A stretch of 64,000 nt of DNA from Lujinxingia litoralis (lineage in GTDB: Bacteria > Myxococcota_A > Bradymonadia > Bradymonadales > Bradymonadaceae). The stretch lies in assembly GCF_003260125.1 (NCBI RefSeq), contig NZ_QHKO01000011.1, positions 1 through 64,000 on the forward strand, read 5' to 3'. Position 1 is the stretch's first letter. Each line of letters opens with the position of its first letter. The notes under the pieces were generated by a model, which saw nothing but the letters and a program-made list of their open reading frames with translations, ran no database searches and was not told where the DNA came from. Shown piece by piece: positions 40,602 through 49,220 of the stretch. The position numbers and the translations under genes were made by a program.

Positions 40602-40945
40602 AAGTCACGAAGAGAGAACGAGGCTTCGTGGCAGCGCCGATGTCAGTGCTCTTGTCGGTGGGTTCGCAAGAGTACTGATGTTTTAAGAAGTTCTATCGTG
40701 TTAAAGGCGTCTTAAGTGATGCGGGCATGATGGAATGGCGCAAGGGTCGAGTGATGCTCTCGACGTCTTTCAGCAGGCGCAGGCATCACTTGATCGAGCG
40801 GCTTCATGATATCTGTCCACGTCTTACGAGACGTGGGCAGGGGTGAAGCAGCCACATGAGTCGTGTGAGATGCCGGGCGTTTTGTAGAAAACGCCGGCGG
40901 TCACATGACACAGAAAAACCCGGGCCTCTAAGGCCCGGGTTTTTT
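40602..40945 (+). ncRNA. Novel structured RNA candidate, copy 2
   Basis: A 344-base paralogue of the element at 38931. Stems: CACGAAG/CTTCGTG (40606-40612, 40624-40630); a 12-bp stem TCAGTGCTCTTG/CAAGAGTACTGA (40643-40654, 40667-40678) in place of copy 1's CAGATG hairpin; GTGATGC/GCATCAC (40751-40757, 40783-40789); GCTTCA/TGAAGC (40801-40806, 40844-40849) enclosing CCACGTCT/AGACGTGG, unrelated in sequence to copy 1's stem; GTCGTGTGA/TCACATGAC; GCGTTTT/AAAACGC; and the terminator. Sequence-divergent but structure-preserving arms next to identical blocks are the expected signature of a functional RNA. It is transcribed away from hemG toward lpd. Confidence 0.8.
40914..40945. terminator. Terminator of structured RNA copy 2
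   Basis: AAAAA-CCCGGGCC, loop TCTAA, GGCCCGGG-TTTTTT; same stem as copy 1 with a different loop. Confidence 0.93.
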
Positions 40946-41009
40946 GTGTTCGGCTCCGAAGCCCGGGACCCACTCGCCGACATCTGCATCCCCCGGTTGC
41001 CCGTGCCGA

Positions 41010-41030
41010 TGTCTGACCCCCGGTTGAACT
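41010..41030. repeat. Quasi-palindromic unit D (solitary)
   Basis: TGTCTGACC-CCC-GGTTGAACT joins the left arm type of clusters B and C to the right arm type of cluster A. Confidence 0.7.
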
Positions 41031-41221
41031 ATCATGAGGGTTTACAAGGGTTTGAGTTCTCTCGGTATCCCGCTCAAAAGGAGCACAGTCAGCGGTGCCT
41101 GAACCGGGTTTGTGACGAGGGAAGGAGCGAGGGAGCATGAGCCCGGCGGTGTCGCGTCTTCGGGGGGCCACATGCTGGCCGGGGGCCGCGCCATTCCGGG
41201 CCCTGGCAAGCTGCCCGAGCC

Positions 41222-41249
41222 TTGACATGAGGGGGGGCCGTAGTAGGTT
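41222..41249 (+). promoter_or_regulatory. Candidate sigma-70 promoter of lpd
   Basis: A consensus -35 TTGACA at 41222-41227, a 16-base spacer and TAGGTT at 41244-41249, 56 bases before the lpd start. Confidence 0.5.
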
Positions 41250-41304
41250 ACGGGCGGTCTATCCTCGGAATTTTTGATCCCTTAATAAGGCGCAGGAGTC
41301 GGGC

Positions 41305-42720
41305 ATGAGTCAATACGATGTCGTGGTGATTGGATCGGGACCTGGCGGCTATGTCGCGGCCATTCATTCGGCGCAGTCGGGGCTGAAGACGGCCATCGTC
41401 GAGCGCGAACCTACCGAGCGCCTGGGCGGCACCTGCCTGCTGCGCGGTTGCATCCCGACCAAGGCGATGTTGCACACCGCCGACATGCTCGAAACGCTGA
41501 AGAAAGGCGACCAGATCGGCGTGATGGCCAACGATGTGGCCCTGGATATGGCAAAAATGCAGGCCTACAAGGGGCGCGTGGTCCAGAAGAACGCCGGTGG
41601 CGTCAGCTACCTGATGAAGAAGAACAAGATCGACGTGCACCTGGGCCACGGTCGTCTGGCCGGCAAGGGCAAGGTCAGCGTGGAGAAGGCCGATGGCAAG
41701 AAGGAGACGCTGTCGACCAAAAACGTCATCCTGGCCACCGGCTCGACCTGTTTTCATCTGCCCTTCATCGACATGAGCCCGGAGCGGGTGCTCGACTCCG
41801 ATGCCATCCTGGAGATGGAGGAAGTGCCTGAGCACCTGGTGGTCATCGGCGCCGGCGCGGTGGGCACCGAGTTTGCCAGCGTCTTTCTGCGCTACGGCTC
41901 AAAGGTCACGCTCATTGAGATGGCGCCCGCCGTGCTCCCCAGCGAAGATCATGAGGTGAGCGCCGAGGCCGAGAAGTCCTTTAAGAAGCAGGGCATGACG
42001 GTGTTGACCTCCTCCAGGGTCACCGATGTCAAAGCCGACGCGGCCGGCGTCAAGATGGTCGTGGAGACGAAGAAGGGAGATAAGACCTCCTCGCAGACCA
42101 TTGAGGCTTCGCACCTGCTGGTGGCTGCTGGGCGTGCTCCGCGCACGCAGGACATCGGCGCGAAGGGAACCCGGCTCAAAATCAACGAGCGCGGCGTGGT
42201 CGAGGTCGACGAGTTCATGCGCACCGGGGAGCCCGGCGTCTACGCGATCGGCGACATTGTCGACACCCCCTGGCTGGCGCATGTGGCCTCCAAAGAGGGG
42301 ATTCTGGCCGTGGATCATATCGCGGGTAAAAATCCCCGACCCATCAACTACCGCCTGGTGCCCATGTGCACCTATTGCAGCCCCGAGGTTGCCTCGGTGG
42401 GGCTGAGCGAGCGCGCGGCCAAGGAAGCCGGCTACGATGTGAAGACCGGCGTGTTCCCCTTCAGCGCGATCGGCAAGGCCGCGATCCTCAACAAGACCGA
42501 AGGGTTTGTGAAGATCGTGGCCGACAAGAAGTACGACGAACTTCTGGGGCTGCATATCATCGGGCCCAAGGCCACTGAGCTGATCACCGAGGGGACCCTG
42601 GCCATGGAGCTGGAGTCGACCATCGAGGAGCTCCTGATGACGATTCACCCGCACCCGACCCTGGCCGAGGCCGTGGCCGAGGCGGCGCACGCCGCGATGG
42701 GGCACGCGATCCATATCTGA
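41305..42720 (+). CDS. lpdA: Dihydrolipoamide dehydrogenase (E3)
   Basis: A 471-residue E3 of standard length. FAD site 'DVVVIGSGPGGYVAAI', redox disulfide Cys44/Cys49 in 'GGTCLLRGCIPTK', NAD site 'LVVIGAGAVGTEFAS', second FAD motif 'VYAIGDIVDTPWLAHVAS' and the catalytic 'TIHPHPTLAEAV' with His-Pro and following Glu. It reoxidises dihydrolipoyl groups on 2-oxoacid dehydrogenase complexes (and glycine cleavage). The E2 gene follows 82 bases later on the same strand, so they are probably cotranscribed, while no E1 subunit is in the window. CAGGAG lies upstream of the ATG. Confidence 0.96.
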   Translation: MSQYDVVVIGSGPGGYVAAIHSAQSGLKTAIVEREPTERLGGTCLLRGCIPTKAMLHTADMLETLKKGDQIGVMANDVALDMAKMQAYKGRVVQKNAGGVSYLMKKNKIDVHLGHGRLAGKGKVSVEKADGKKETLSTKNVILATGSTCFHLPFIDMSPERVLDSDAILEMEEVPEHLVVIGAGAVGTEFASVFLRYGSKVTLIEMAPAVLPSEDHEVSAEAEKSFKKQGMTVLTSSRVTDVKADAAGVKMVVETKKGDKTSSQTIEASHLLVAAGRAPRTQDIGAKGTRLKINERGVVEVDEFMRTGEPGVYAIGDIVDTPWLAHVASKEGILAVDHIAGKNPRPINYRLVPMCTYCSPEVASVGLSERAAKEAGYDVKTGVFPFSAIGKAAILNKTEGFVKIVADKKYDELLGLHIIGPKATELITEGTLAMELESTIEELLMTIHPHPTLAEAVAEAAHAAMGHAIHI

Positions 42721-42802
42721 GTCGTCGGAGCAGGCGCGCGCGGTGTGCGCGTCTGTCGGGGGGATCGTCCAACGTTTTCAAACTGATTGAGAGGATGGCG
42801 AG

Positions 42803-44125
42803 ATGCGAAGCGAAGTGGTCATGCCGCAGATGGGAGAGTCGGTTACCGAGGGTACGGTGACCGCATGGCTCAAAGAGATCGGCGATGTTGTCGAGCGTGA
42901 TGAGCCGCTCTTCGAGATCACCACCGATAAGGTCGACGCCGAGGTACCCAGCCCCATCGCCGGGGTGCTGGTGGAACGTCTGGCGAAGGTGGGCGATACG
43001 GTGGAGATCAATACGGTGGTCGCCGTGCTCGACACCGAGGCGAAGGCCGGCGAGGTCCCGGCCGCCGCGCCCGAGAGCGCGGCGAAGGCCGCCGCGTCGA
43101 CGGTCGCTTCGACCGGGGCGGCGTCCGGCGCGCGCACCTCGGGAGCCACGGCCACCGCGCTGGCGGAGGCCCCCACCCCCAGCCGCGGGGGCGTGCCTTC
43201 GCGCGAGGAGCTTCGCCGCACCCGCTCCACCCCGCTGGTGCGCCGGATCGCGCAGGAGCACGGCATCGCCGACCTCTCGCAGATCGATGGCAGCGGTCTG
43301 AGCGGCCGGGTGACCAAGGCCGATATCATGGCCTTTATCGAGTCGGGCGCTCATGAGCGCGCGCAGGGCACCAATGGCTCGACCGGCCGCATCGCTCAGC
43401 CCTCGCGTCCGGCGCCGGCTTCTCCGGGACTTGCCCCCGGGGAGCGTGATCACTTTGAGCCGATGGGCCCGCAACGCGCGGCGATCGCTGAGCATATGAT
43501 CCGCTCGCGTGCCACCAGTGCCCATGCGCATACCATCCATGAGATCGATTTCTCGGCGGTGTTTGCCGCCCGCAAGCGCATGAAGGCCGAGTTTGAGGAG
43601 CGGGGCGTCAAGCTCACCTTCACCGCCTTCATGGTCAAAGCGGTGGCCGACGCGCTGCGCGCTTTCCCGGTGGTCAATGCCTCGCTGGATGGCGACCAGC
43701 TGCTCTACCGCGGCGACATCAACGTGGGGGTGGCTGTGGCGCTGGAGGCTTCGCTGATCGTGCCGGTGGTGCGTAACGTCGATGAGCTCAGCCTGCTGGG
43801 CATTGCCCGCTCCATCAACGATCTGGCCGAGCGCGCCCGCACCAAGCGGCTGAAGCCCGATGAGGTCCGCGGCGGCACCTTTACCCTCTCTAACCACGGC
43901 ATCTTCGGGCCTGAGTTCGGCGTGCCGATCATCAATCAGCCTCAGACCGCGATCATCAGCACCGGGGCCATCAAAAAGCGTGTGGTTGTCGATCAGAAGA
44001 CCGACGCCATCATGGTGCGGCCCACGGCGATCTTCTGCATGTCCTTTGACCACCGCACGATCGACGGGGCGACCGCCGATAAGTTTCTGGCGCATATCCG
44101 CCAGACCCTTGAGGGGTGGGAGTGA
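42803..44125 (+). CDS. 2-oxoacid dehydrogenase dihydrolipoyl acyltransferase (E2)
   Basis: A 440-residue E2. One lipoyl domain (1-80) carries lipoyl-Lys43 in 'EITTDKVDAEVPSP'. An Ala/Thr-rich linker follows, then a peripheral-subunit-binding domain near 140-175 ('TPLVRRIAQEHGIADLSQIDGSGLSGRVTK'). The catalytic core (about 215-440) has 'GTFTLSNHGIFG'-like sequence and active-site His417 with Asp421 in 'DHRTIDGA'. The 'TTDKVD' lipoyl context resembles succinyl- or branched-chain-type E2 more than pyruvate E2, but the substrate cannot be fixed without the E1. It binds the E3 encoded upstream. GAGAGGA precedes the ATG. Confidence 0.93.
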   Translation: MRSEVVMPQMGESVTEGTVTAWLKEIGDVVERDEPLFEITTDKVDAEVPSPIAGVLVERLAKVGDTVEINTVVAVLDTEAKAGEVPAAAPESAAKAAASTVASTGAASGARTSGATATALAEAPTPSRGGVPSREELRRTRSTPLVRRIAQEHGIADLSQIDGSGLSGRVTKADIMAFIESGAHERAQGTNGSTGRIAQPSRPAPASPGLAPGERDHFEPMGPQRAAIAEHMIRSRATSAHAHTIHEIDFSAVFAARKRMKAEFEERGVKLTFTAFMVKAVADALRAFPVVNASLDGDQLLYRGDINVGVAVALEASLIVPVVRNVDELSLLGIARSINDLAERARTKRLKPDEVRGGTFTLSNHGIFGPEFGVPIINQPQTAIISTGAIKKRVVVDQKTDAIMVRPTAIFCMSFDHRTIDGATADKFLAHIRQTLEGWE

Positions 44126-44307
44126 TTCAGGAGGGCGCCGGTGCCTGGCACCGGCGGCCGCCCCTGGGGCTCGAATCAGGAGAATTGAAACCTCCCCGGG
44201 TCCGGCTGCATCCTTTAAGGTAGATGGCCCTCTCGACTGGCGAGCGGGTCAAACTTCCAGTGAACGACTTACGTGCTTGACGCACGGTATCTCAGAAGGA
44301 GTCCATC

Positions 44308-44637
44308 GTGACGACGCATACCTTCAACAAGAACAACTTCAATGACGAAGTGGTCAACGCCGATGTTCCCGTGATCGTCGACCTGTGGGCCCCCTGGTGT
44401 GGTCCCTGTCGGGCACTGAGCCCGGTCATCGACAAGCTCGCTGGCGAGTTTGACGGTCAGGTCAAGGTTGGCAAGATCAACATCGATGAGGAGCCCGAGC
44501 TGGCCCAGGCGTTCAACGCTCGCTCCATCCCCATGGTCGTGGCCATGCGCGGTAACGACGTGGTGGACGTGATGCTGGGCTTCCAGGGCGAGCAGCCCCT
44601 GCGCAAGCTCTTTGAAAAGGCCAGCGCGGCGAAGTAA
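44308..44637 (+). CDS. trxA: Thioredoxin
   Basis: A 109-residue thioredoxin with active site 'WAPWCGPCR' (Cys31/Cys34), the cis-proline segment 'RSIPMVVAMRGND' and C-terminal helix 'QPLRKLFEKA'. Instead of the usual 'IPTLLLF' it has 'IPMVVAM'. It reduces cytoplasmic protein disulfides via thioredoxin reductase. It starts at GTG 44308 with AGAAGGAG upstream. It is probably monocistronic; a strong hairpin at 44702-44734 follows. Confidence 0.96.
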   Translation: MTTHTFNKNNFNDEVVNADVPVIVDLWAPWCGPCRALSPVIDKLAGEFDGQVKVGKINIDEEPELAQAFNARSIPMVVAMRGNDVVDVMLGFQGEQPLRKLFEKASAAK

Positions 44638-44701
44638 GCAGCCGCTGCTGCACTTTGCACACCGGCGCCCCGGGCGCCGCACAACCTTGAAGCTCGCCAG
44701 A

Positions 44702-44734
44702 GGACGCCCGCTTTCGTGTTGAGAGCGGGCGTCC
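44702..44734 (+). terminator. Hairpin after trxA
   Basis: GGACGCCCGCT pairs perfectly with AGCGGGCGTCC across an 11-base loop, 64 bases past the trxA stop. It lacks a U-tract, so termination is probable rather than certain. Confidence 0.5.
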
Positions 44735-44784
44735 GTCGATAGGGTGTCGACGCCCTGGCCAGCCCCTGGACGGACGTGGTGAAG

Positions 44785-46257
44785 ATGAGTGACGTGAAGC
44801 AAGCCCCCGAGCAGCTCTCCGAGGCGCATCAGGCGATGTGGTCGCAGCTTGAGGCCGAGCTCAATCCGTTGATTGAGGCCGGAGCGCCGCATCAGGCGGT
44901 GAGCCGGTTGAGCGCGATGATCGACATGATGGGGCCGGGCGCCGAGAGCCCCTCGGAGCGCAGCGATGATGACCTGCTGCGCGGGCGGCTCTTGAGCCGG
45001 CGTGCCGAGCTGCACCTGGACCTCGACGAGCTCGATGACGCCCTGGCCGATGCCCAGGCGGCCTGGAAGGCTGGCTGGCGCGACGGAGCCACCATGGCCG
45101 TAGCCGGCTGGGCCAGCTACCAGCTCGATCAGCCCGAGGCGGCTCAGGCCTACTTCAACGAGGCGATCAGCCGAGAGGGTGATGACCCGGCCATTCTTAT
45201 GGGCCGCGCGCTGGTGGCCGTGGAGCTGGAGGAGTACGAGGAGGCCCGCGCCGACCTTACGCACGCGCTGACCTTTGATGGCGAAAACGCCGAGATTCTG
45301 GCGCTGCGTGGTGAGGTGCACCTGCGTCTGAGCGAGATCCAGGCCGCCGAGCGCGATCTGCGCGCCGCCCGCGAGCTGGAGCCTGAGGACCCGGACTACG
45401 CTCTGGCGATGGCTCGCCTGCATATGCTGCGCGCGCAGATCGATGACGCGCTCAGCCTGCTCGATATTGCGGTTGGCGAGGGCAGTGACTTTGCGCTGGA
45501 AGCCATCCTGATGCGCAGTCATCTGCGCCTGGTGCGTGGGGAGCATCGCCTGGCCCGGGAAGACGCGCTGCGCGCGTCCAATTCCTATCCCGACGAGGCC
45601 TTTGCCTTTGTGCAACTCGCCAGCGTGCAGCTGGCCGCGGACAAGCTTCAGGCGGCGAAGAAGGCCGCGGAGCGTGCGGTGCTCCTCGATCCCAGCCTCC
45701 CCGACGCCTACAGCGTGCGCGCTGTCGTCTATCAGCGGGAAGGCGATGAGGAGGCCGCCGGCGCCGACCTGGAGCGCGCCCAGATCGCGGCGCCGGAGCT
45801 CCCGATGTTTTTGCTCGGTCCGGCCTACGATTCGGTGGAGATGCCCGCGCTGGATACCTCGCTTCTGGAGGCGCTGGGCAAAGACTTCGATCCCTCGGCC
45901 TTTGGTCGCGCTTTTGGGGCCGGCGGCGATGGTACCGGCGCCGGCGCGAAGCTGCCCGGTGGCGATCCCTTTGGCATGCTCGACCAGCTCTTTGATGACT
46001 CGGGCAACATCCGCGGCGCGTTTAAACCCCTGGTCGAGATGGCGCTCAAGCAGGCGCCCAACATCATGAAAAACCTGCCCCGAGGCATGATGCCCGACGT
46101 TGACGAGGAGACACTCAAAAAGATGGATCTCTCCAACCTCACGACCGAGCAGCTCGAAGCGCAGATGCGGGACTTTTATAAGATGATGAAGTCGGGCGGT
46201 GCTCCCGCAGAGGAGGCGCCGGCCGAACAGGAGGATGACGCCGACGACGAGCGCTGA
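44785..46257 (+). CDS. Tetratricopeptide repeat protein
   Basis: A 490-residue cytoplasmic protein without signal peptide. Residues about 50-330 form eight or so TPR-like helix pairs, such as 'GRALVAVELEEYEEARADLTHALTFDGENAEIL' split over two helices and 'EVHLRLSEIQAAERDLRAARELEPEDPDYA'. The C-terminal 150 residues are Gly/Asp-rich with 'DPFGMLDQLFDDSGNIRGAFKPLVEMALKQAP' and an acidic tail. TPRs mediate protein contacts; the partner is unknown. I start at ATG 44785; GTG 44776 and 44779 are in frame. A palindromic terminator follows. No operon partner is evident. Confidence 0.82.
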   Translation: MSDVKQAPEQLSEAHQAMWSQLEAELNPLIEAGAPHQAVSRLSAMIDMMGPGAESPSERSDDDLLRGRLLSRRAELHLDLDELDDALADAQAAWKAGWRDGATMAVAGWASYQLDQPEAAQAYFNEAISREGDDPAILMGRALVAVELEEYEEARADLTHALTFDGENAEILALRGEVHLRLSEIQAAERDLRAARELEPEDPDYALAMARLHMLRAQIDDALSLLDIAVGEGSDFALEAILMRSHLRLVRGEHRLAREDALRASNSYPDEAFAFVQLASVQLAADKLQAAKKAAERAVLLDPSLPDAYSVRAVVYQREGDEEAAGADLERAQIAAPELPMFLLGPAYDSVEMPALDTSLLEALGKDFDPSAFGRAFGAGGDGTGAGAKLPGGDPFGMLDQLFDDSGNIRGAFKPLVEMALKQAPNIMKNLPRGMMPDVDEETLKKMDLSNLTTEQLEAQMRDFYKMMKSGGAPAEEAPAEQEDDADDER

Positions 46258-46290
46258 GCGCGCCGTCGCCGGGCTCATGTTGCCCTTTGC

Positions 46291-46326
46291 AGCCCCCGAG
46301 CGCCGCGGCGCTCGGGGGCTCTTTTT
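46291..46326 (+). terminator. Rho-independent terminator after the TPR gene
   Basis: A 30-bp perfect palindrome (arm AGCCCCCGAGCGCCG) followed by CTTTTT, 33 bases after the stop. Confidence 0.9.
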
Positions 46327-46575
46327 GTGGTCGGAGACCGCGGTCGCCCCGTGCGGCGGGACCGGGGTCAATCTCTTGGCTCTCCAACTGCGGCGCTGGA
46401 CAAACCCCGGGGCTCTTCTCTATGAAGACCACCGCAGGGTCAGCGCACGACGGGTCTGATGCCTCGATCCGGTGGCAAGGATAGAGCTTGCCAGCCCGGG
46501 TTGAGCGCGTAGATCTGGACCTTGTGAGCCGCGGAGTCTGGACATGGATGAACAGCGAATCTCGGGACGCCCCTT
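46327..46575. other. Intergenic region before topA
   Basis: With the terminator, the gap between the TPR gene and topA is 318 bases. It should hold the topA promoter; I saw no convincing motif or gene. Confidence 0.4.
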
Positions 46576-49119
46576 ATGTCGAAACTTGTGATCGTGGAAT
46601 CGCCCTCGAAGGCGAAGACCATTCAAAAATACCTGCCCAAGGAGTTTGTGGTGAAGGCCTCGCTGGGCCATATCCGCGATCTCCCGGACAACGCCAGCCA
46701 GATGCCGGCGAAGTATAAAAAAGAGTCCTGGGCGAGCCTCGGGGTCAATACCGAGGAGGGCTTTGACGCGGTCTACGTGGTCAAGGATCCGCGGTCCAAG
46801 AAGGCGATCAAGGAGCTGAAGGCCGAGCTCAAGAAAGCCGACGCCCTCTACCTCGCAACGGATGAAGACCGTGAGGGAGAGGCGATCAGCTGGCACCTGT
46901 TGGCCGAGCTCAAGCCCAAGGTTCCGACCCACCGCATGGTCTTTCACGAGATCACCAAGACGGCCATCGAGCGCGCCCTGGAGAACACCCGGGAGGTCGA
47001 TGATCATCTGGTGGCCGCTCAGGAAACTCGCCGCATTCTGGACCGCCTGGTGGGGTATCCGCTCTCGCTGCTGGTGGGCAAGAAGATCAAGTACGGTCTC
47101 TCGGCCGGCCGCGTGCAGTCGGTGGCGGTGCGCCTGCTGGTGGAGCGGGAGCGGGAGCGCCGTCGCTTTAAGATGGGGTCGTACTGGGATCTGAAGGCCC
47201 AGATGAGCGAGAAGGGTGCTGCTTTTGAGGCGGTGCTTCAGCAGGTCGACGGCACCCGGGTGGCAACCGGCAAAGATTTTGATGAGAACACCGGCCAGAT
47301 CGCCAAAGGCAAGAAGGTCCTGCTTTTGGATGAGAAGCAGGCCAAGAAGATGGTCGACCAGCTGGCCAGCCGCCCCTGGACGGTGGAGGAGATCAGCGAG
47401 CGTCAGTACACCACCCGTCCCAAGCCTCCTTTCATCACCTCGACCCTGCAGCAGGAGGCCAGCCGCAAGCTGGGGCTGTCGGCCAAGGACACCATGCGCG
47501 TGGCGCAGTCGCTCTACGAGAACGGTTTCATCACCTACATGCGTACCGACTCGGTGAACCTCTCGCAGCAGGCGCTGGGTGCGGCCCGCAAGGCCGCCAG
47601 CGAGCTCTACGGGGCGGAGTACGTGGCCGATAAGCCGCGAGTGTATGCCTCGAAGTCCAAGGGGGCTCAGGAGGCTCACGAGGCGATTCGTCCCACCGGC
47701 GACGCCTTCGTGCATCCGCAGAAGTCGGGGCTGAAGGGCCGCGATCGCAAGCTCTACGACCTGATCTGGAAGCGTACCGTGGCCAGTCAGATGGCCGACG
47801 CCAAAAAGACCAGCGTGCGCGTGGATCTGAAGGTCAGTGACGAGGAGCACACCTACGTGTTCCGCGCCAACGGCAACCGCATTGACTTCGCCGGCTTCAT
47901 GCGGGCGTACGTCGAAGGCGCCGACGACCCGGAAGCGGCCCTCGAAGATCGCGAGGTCCTGCTGCCCGCGCTCCAGGAAGGCGCCAGCGTGGACTGCAAT
48001 GAGCTTGAGGCCATCGGTCACGAGACCAAGCCGCCGGCGCGCTACACCGAGGCTTCGCTGGTCAAGGTGCTCGAGGAAGAAGGGGTGGGGCGTCCGAGTA
48101 CCTACGCCACGATCATGAGCAAGATCACCGCTGGCGAGAAGTACGGGCGCAAGGTCGGGCGCACGCTGGTGCCCACCTACATGGCCTTTGCGGTCACCGA
48201 GTTTCTGGAGAAGCATTTCGGCGAGCTGGTCGACACGCAGTTCACCGCGCGGATGGAAGACGATCTCGATGAGATCGCCGCGGGCAAGGGCTCCAAGGTC
48301 GAGTACCTGCACGAGTTCTACCGTCGCAAGGGCGCGTTTGCCGATAAGGTCACCGAGGGCGAGGAGAAGATCGAGCCCGACCTGGCCCGAGAGGTCATGC
48401 TGGAGGACTTCCCGGCCACGCTCAAGGTGGGACGCTACGGGCCTTACGTGCAGATCGAGGTCGAGGGCGAGACCAAGACCGTGGACGTGCCCGATGACAT
48501 TCCGCCGGCCGACCTGGATTACGACAAAATCCTCAAGCTGCTGGAGAAGCGCGAGCAGGGACCGGAGTCCTTGGGGATCCACCCGGAGAAGGGCGAGCCG
48601 ATTTTCTTGATGAACGGTCGCTACGGCGCGTATTTCCAGCTGGGCGAGCGCACCGAAGACAACAAGAAGCCGCCGACCGCCTCGGTGCCCCGGGGCATGA
48701 AGCCCGAGGATGTGACGCTGGAGCAGGCCGCGCAGCTTCTGGATCTGCCGCGCACCCTGGGCGATCACCCCGAGGATGGGGAGCCGGTGGAGGCGGGTAT
48801 CGGGCGCTACGGGCCCTTTGTGAAGCACGGCAAGGAGTACCGAAACCTGCCGGAGCAGGAGATGGTCTTCACCGTGACGCTGGAGCAGGCGCTGGAGCTG
48901 CTGGCGCAGCCCAAGGGGCGTCGTGCGAGCACGCGCAAGGTGCTCAAGGAGCTGGGTAAGGATCCGGATAGTGGCAAGCCCATCAACGTGCTCGACGGGC
49001 GCTACGGGCCTTACGTGAAGCTGGGCAAGGTCAACGCGTCGCTTCCCAAGGGAACCAACCCCGACGACATGACCCTGGAGAAGGCCCTGGAGCTGATCGA
49101 GCAGAAGAGCGCTGGCTGA
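46576..49119 (+). CDS. topA: DNA topoisomerase I
   Basis: An 847-residue type IA topoisomerase that relaxes negative supercoils. The TOPRIM domain begins 'KLVIVESPSKAKTIQKYL' and contains 'YLATDEDREGEAISWHL'. The active-site tyrosine is Tyr321 in 'GFITYMRTDS'. Instead of C-terminal zinc ribbons, residues about 610-845 hold Topo_C-type repeats of the form (V/L/I)GRYGPYV, at least four of them ('VGRYGPYVQ', 'NGRYGAYFQ', 'IGRYGPFVK', 'DGRYGPYVK'). This tail is common in Actinobacteria and some Deltaproteobacteria. A perfect bidirectional hairpin terminator follows. I found no clear ribosome-binding site, so the start is chosen by family alignment. Confidence 0.96.
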   Translation: MSKLVIVESPSKAKTIQKYLPKEFVVKASLGHIRDLPDNASQMPAKYKKESWASLGVNTEEGFDAVYVVKDPRSKKAIKELKAELKKADALYLATDEDREGEAISWHLLAELKPKVPTHRMVFHEITKTAIERALENTREVDDHLVAAQETRRILDRLVGYPLSLLVGKKIKYGLSAGRVQSVAVRLLVERERERRRFKMGSYWDLKAQMSEKGAAFEAVLQQVDGTRVATGKDFDENTGQIAKGKKVLLLDEKQAKKMVDQLASRPWTVEEISERQYTTRPKPPFITSTLQQEASRKLGLSAKDTMRVAQSLYENGFITYMRTDSVNLSQQALGAARKAASELYGAEYVADKPRVYASKSKGAQEAHEAIRPTGDAFVHPQKSGLKGRDRKLYDLIWKRTVASQMADAKKTSVRVDLKVSDEEHTYVFRANGNRIDFAGFMRAYVEGADDPEAALEDREVLLPALQEGASVDCNELEAIGHETKPPARYTEASLVKVLEEEGVGRPSTYATIMSKITAGEKYGRKVGRTLVPTYMAFAVTEFLEKHFGELVDTQFTARMEDDLDEIAAGKGSKVEYLHEFYRRKGAFADKVTEGEEKIEPDLAREVMLEDFPATLKVGRYGPYVQIEVEGETKTVDVPDDIPPADLDYDKILKLLEKREQGPESLGIHPEKGEPIFLMNGRYGAYFQLGERTEDNKKPPTASVPRGMKPEDVTLEQAAQLLDLPRTLGDHPEDGEPVEAGIGRYGPFVKHGKEYRNLPEQEMVFTVTLEQALELLAQPKGRRASTRKVLKELGKDPDSGKPINVLDGRYGPYVKLGKVNASLPKGTNPDDMTLEKALELIEQKSAG

Positions 49120-49150
49120 GCCAGGTTTGAGTTAAGCGCACCGAGATACA

Positions 49151-49183
49151 CAAAGCCGCCCCGGAACCCGGGGCGGCTTTGTT
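49151..49183. terminator. Bidirectional terminator between topA and larA-like gene
   Basis: CAAAGCCGCCCCGG, loop AAC, CCGGGGCGGCTTTG; a 14-bp perfect stem with short A/T ends on both sides, between convergent genes. Confidence 0.8.
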
Positions 49184-49220
49184 GTGTGTGTCGCAGACCG
49201 GCGGGGCCCCTCCTCGGGCA

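Larger units (their letters stand above)
40946..41304. other. Region between RNA copy 2 and lpd
   Basis: A 359-base gap. It holds cluster D: one good 21-bp unit at 41010-41030 (TGTCTGACC, CCC, GGTTGAACT), a degenerate one at 40983-41003, and the lpd promoter candidate. I see no gene. Confidence 0.55.

Noticed and set aside
46420..48828. 802-codon minus-strand frame opposite topA
   Set aside because: topA motifs are complete on the plus strand; the antisense frame has no recognisable domain and extends past topA only by chance.
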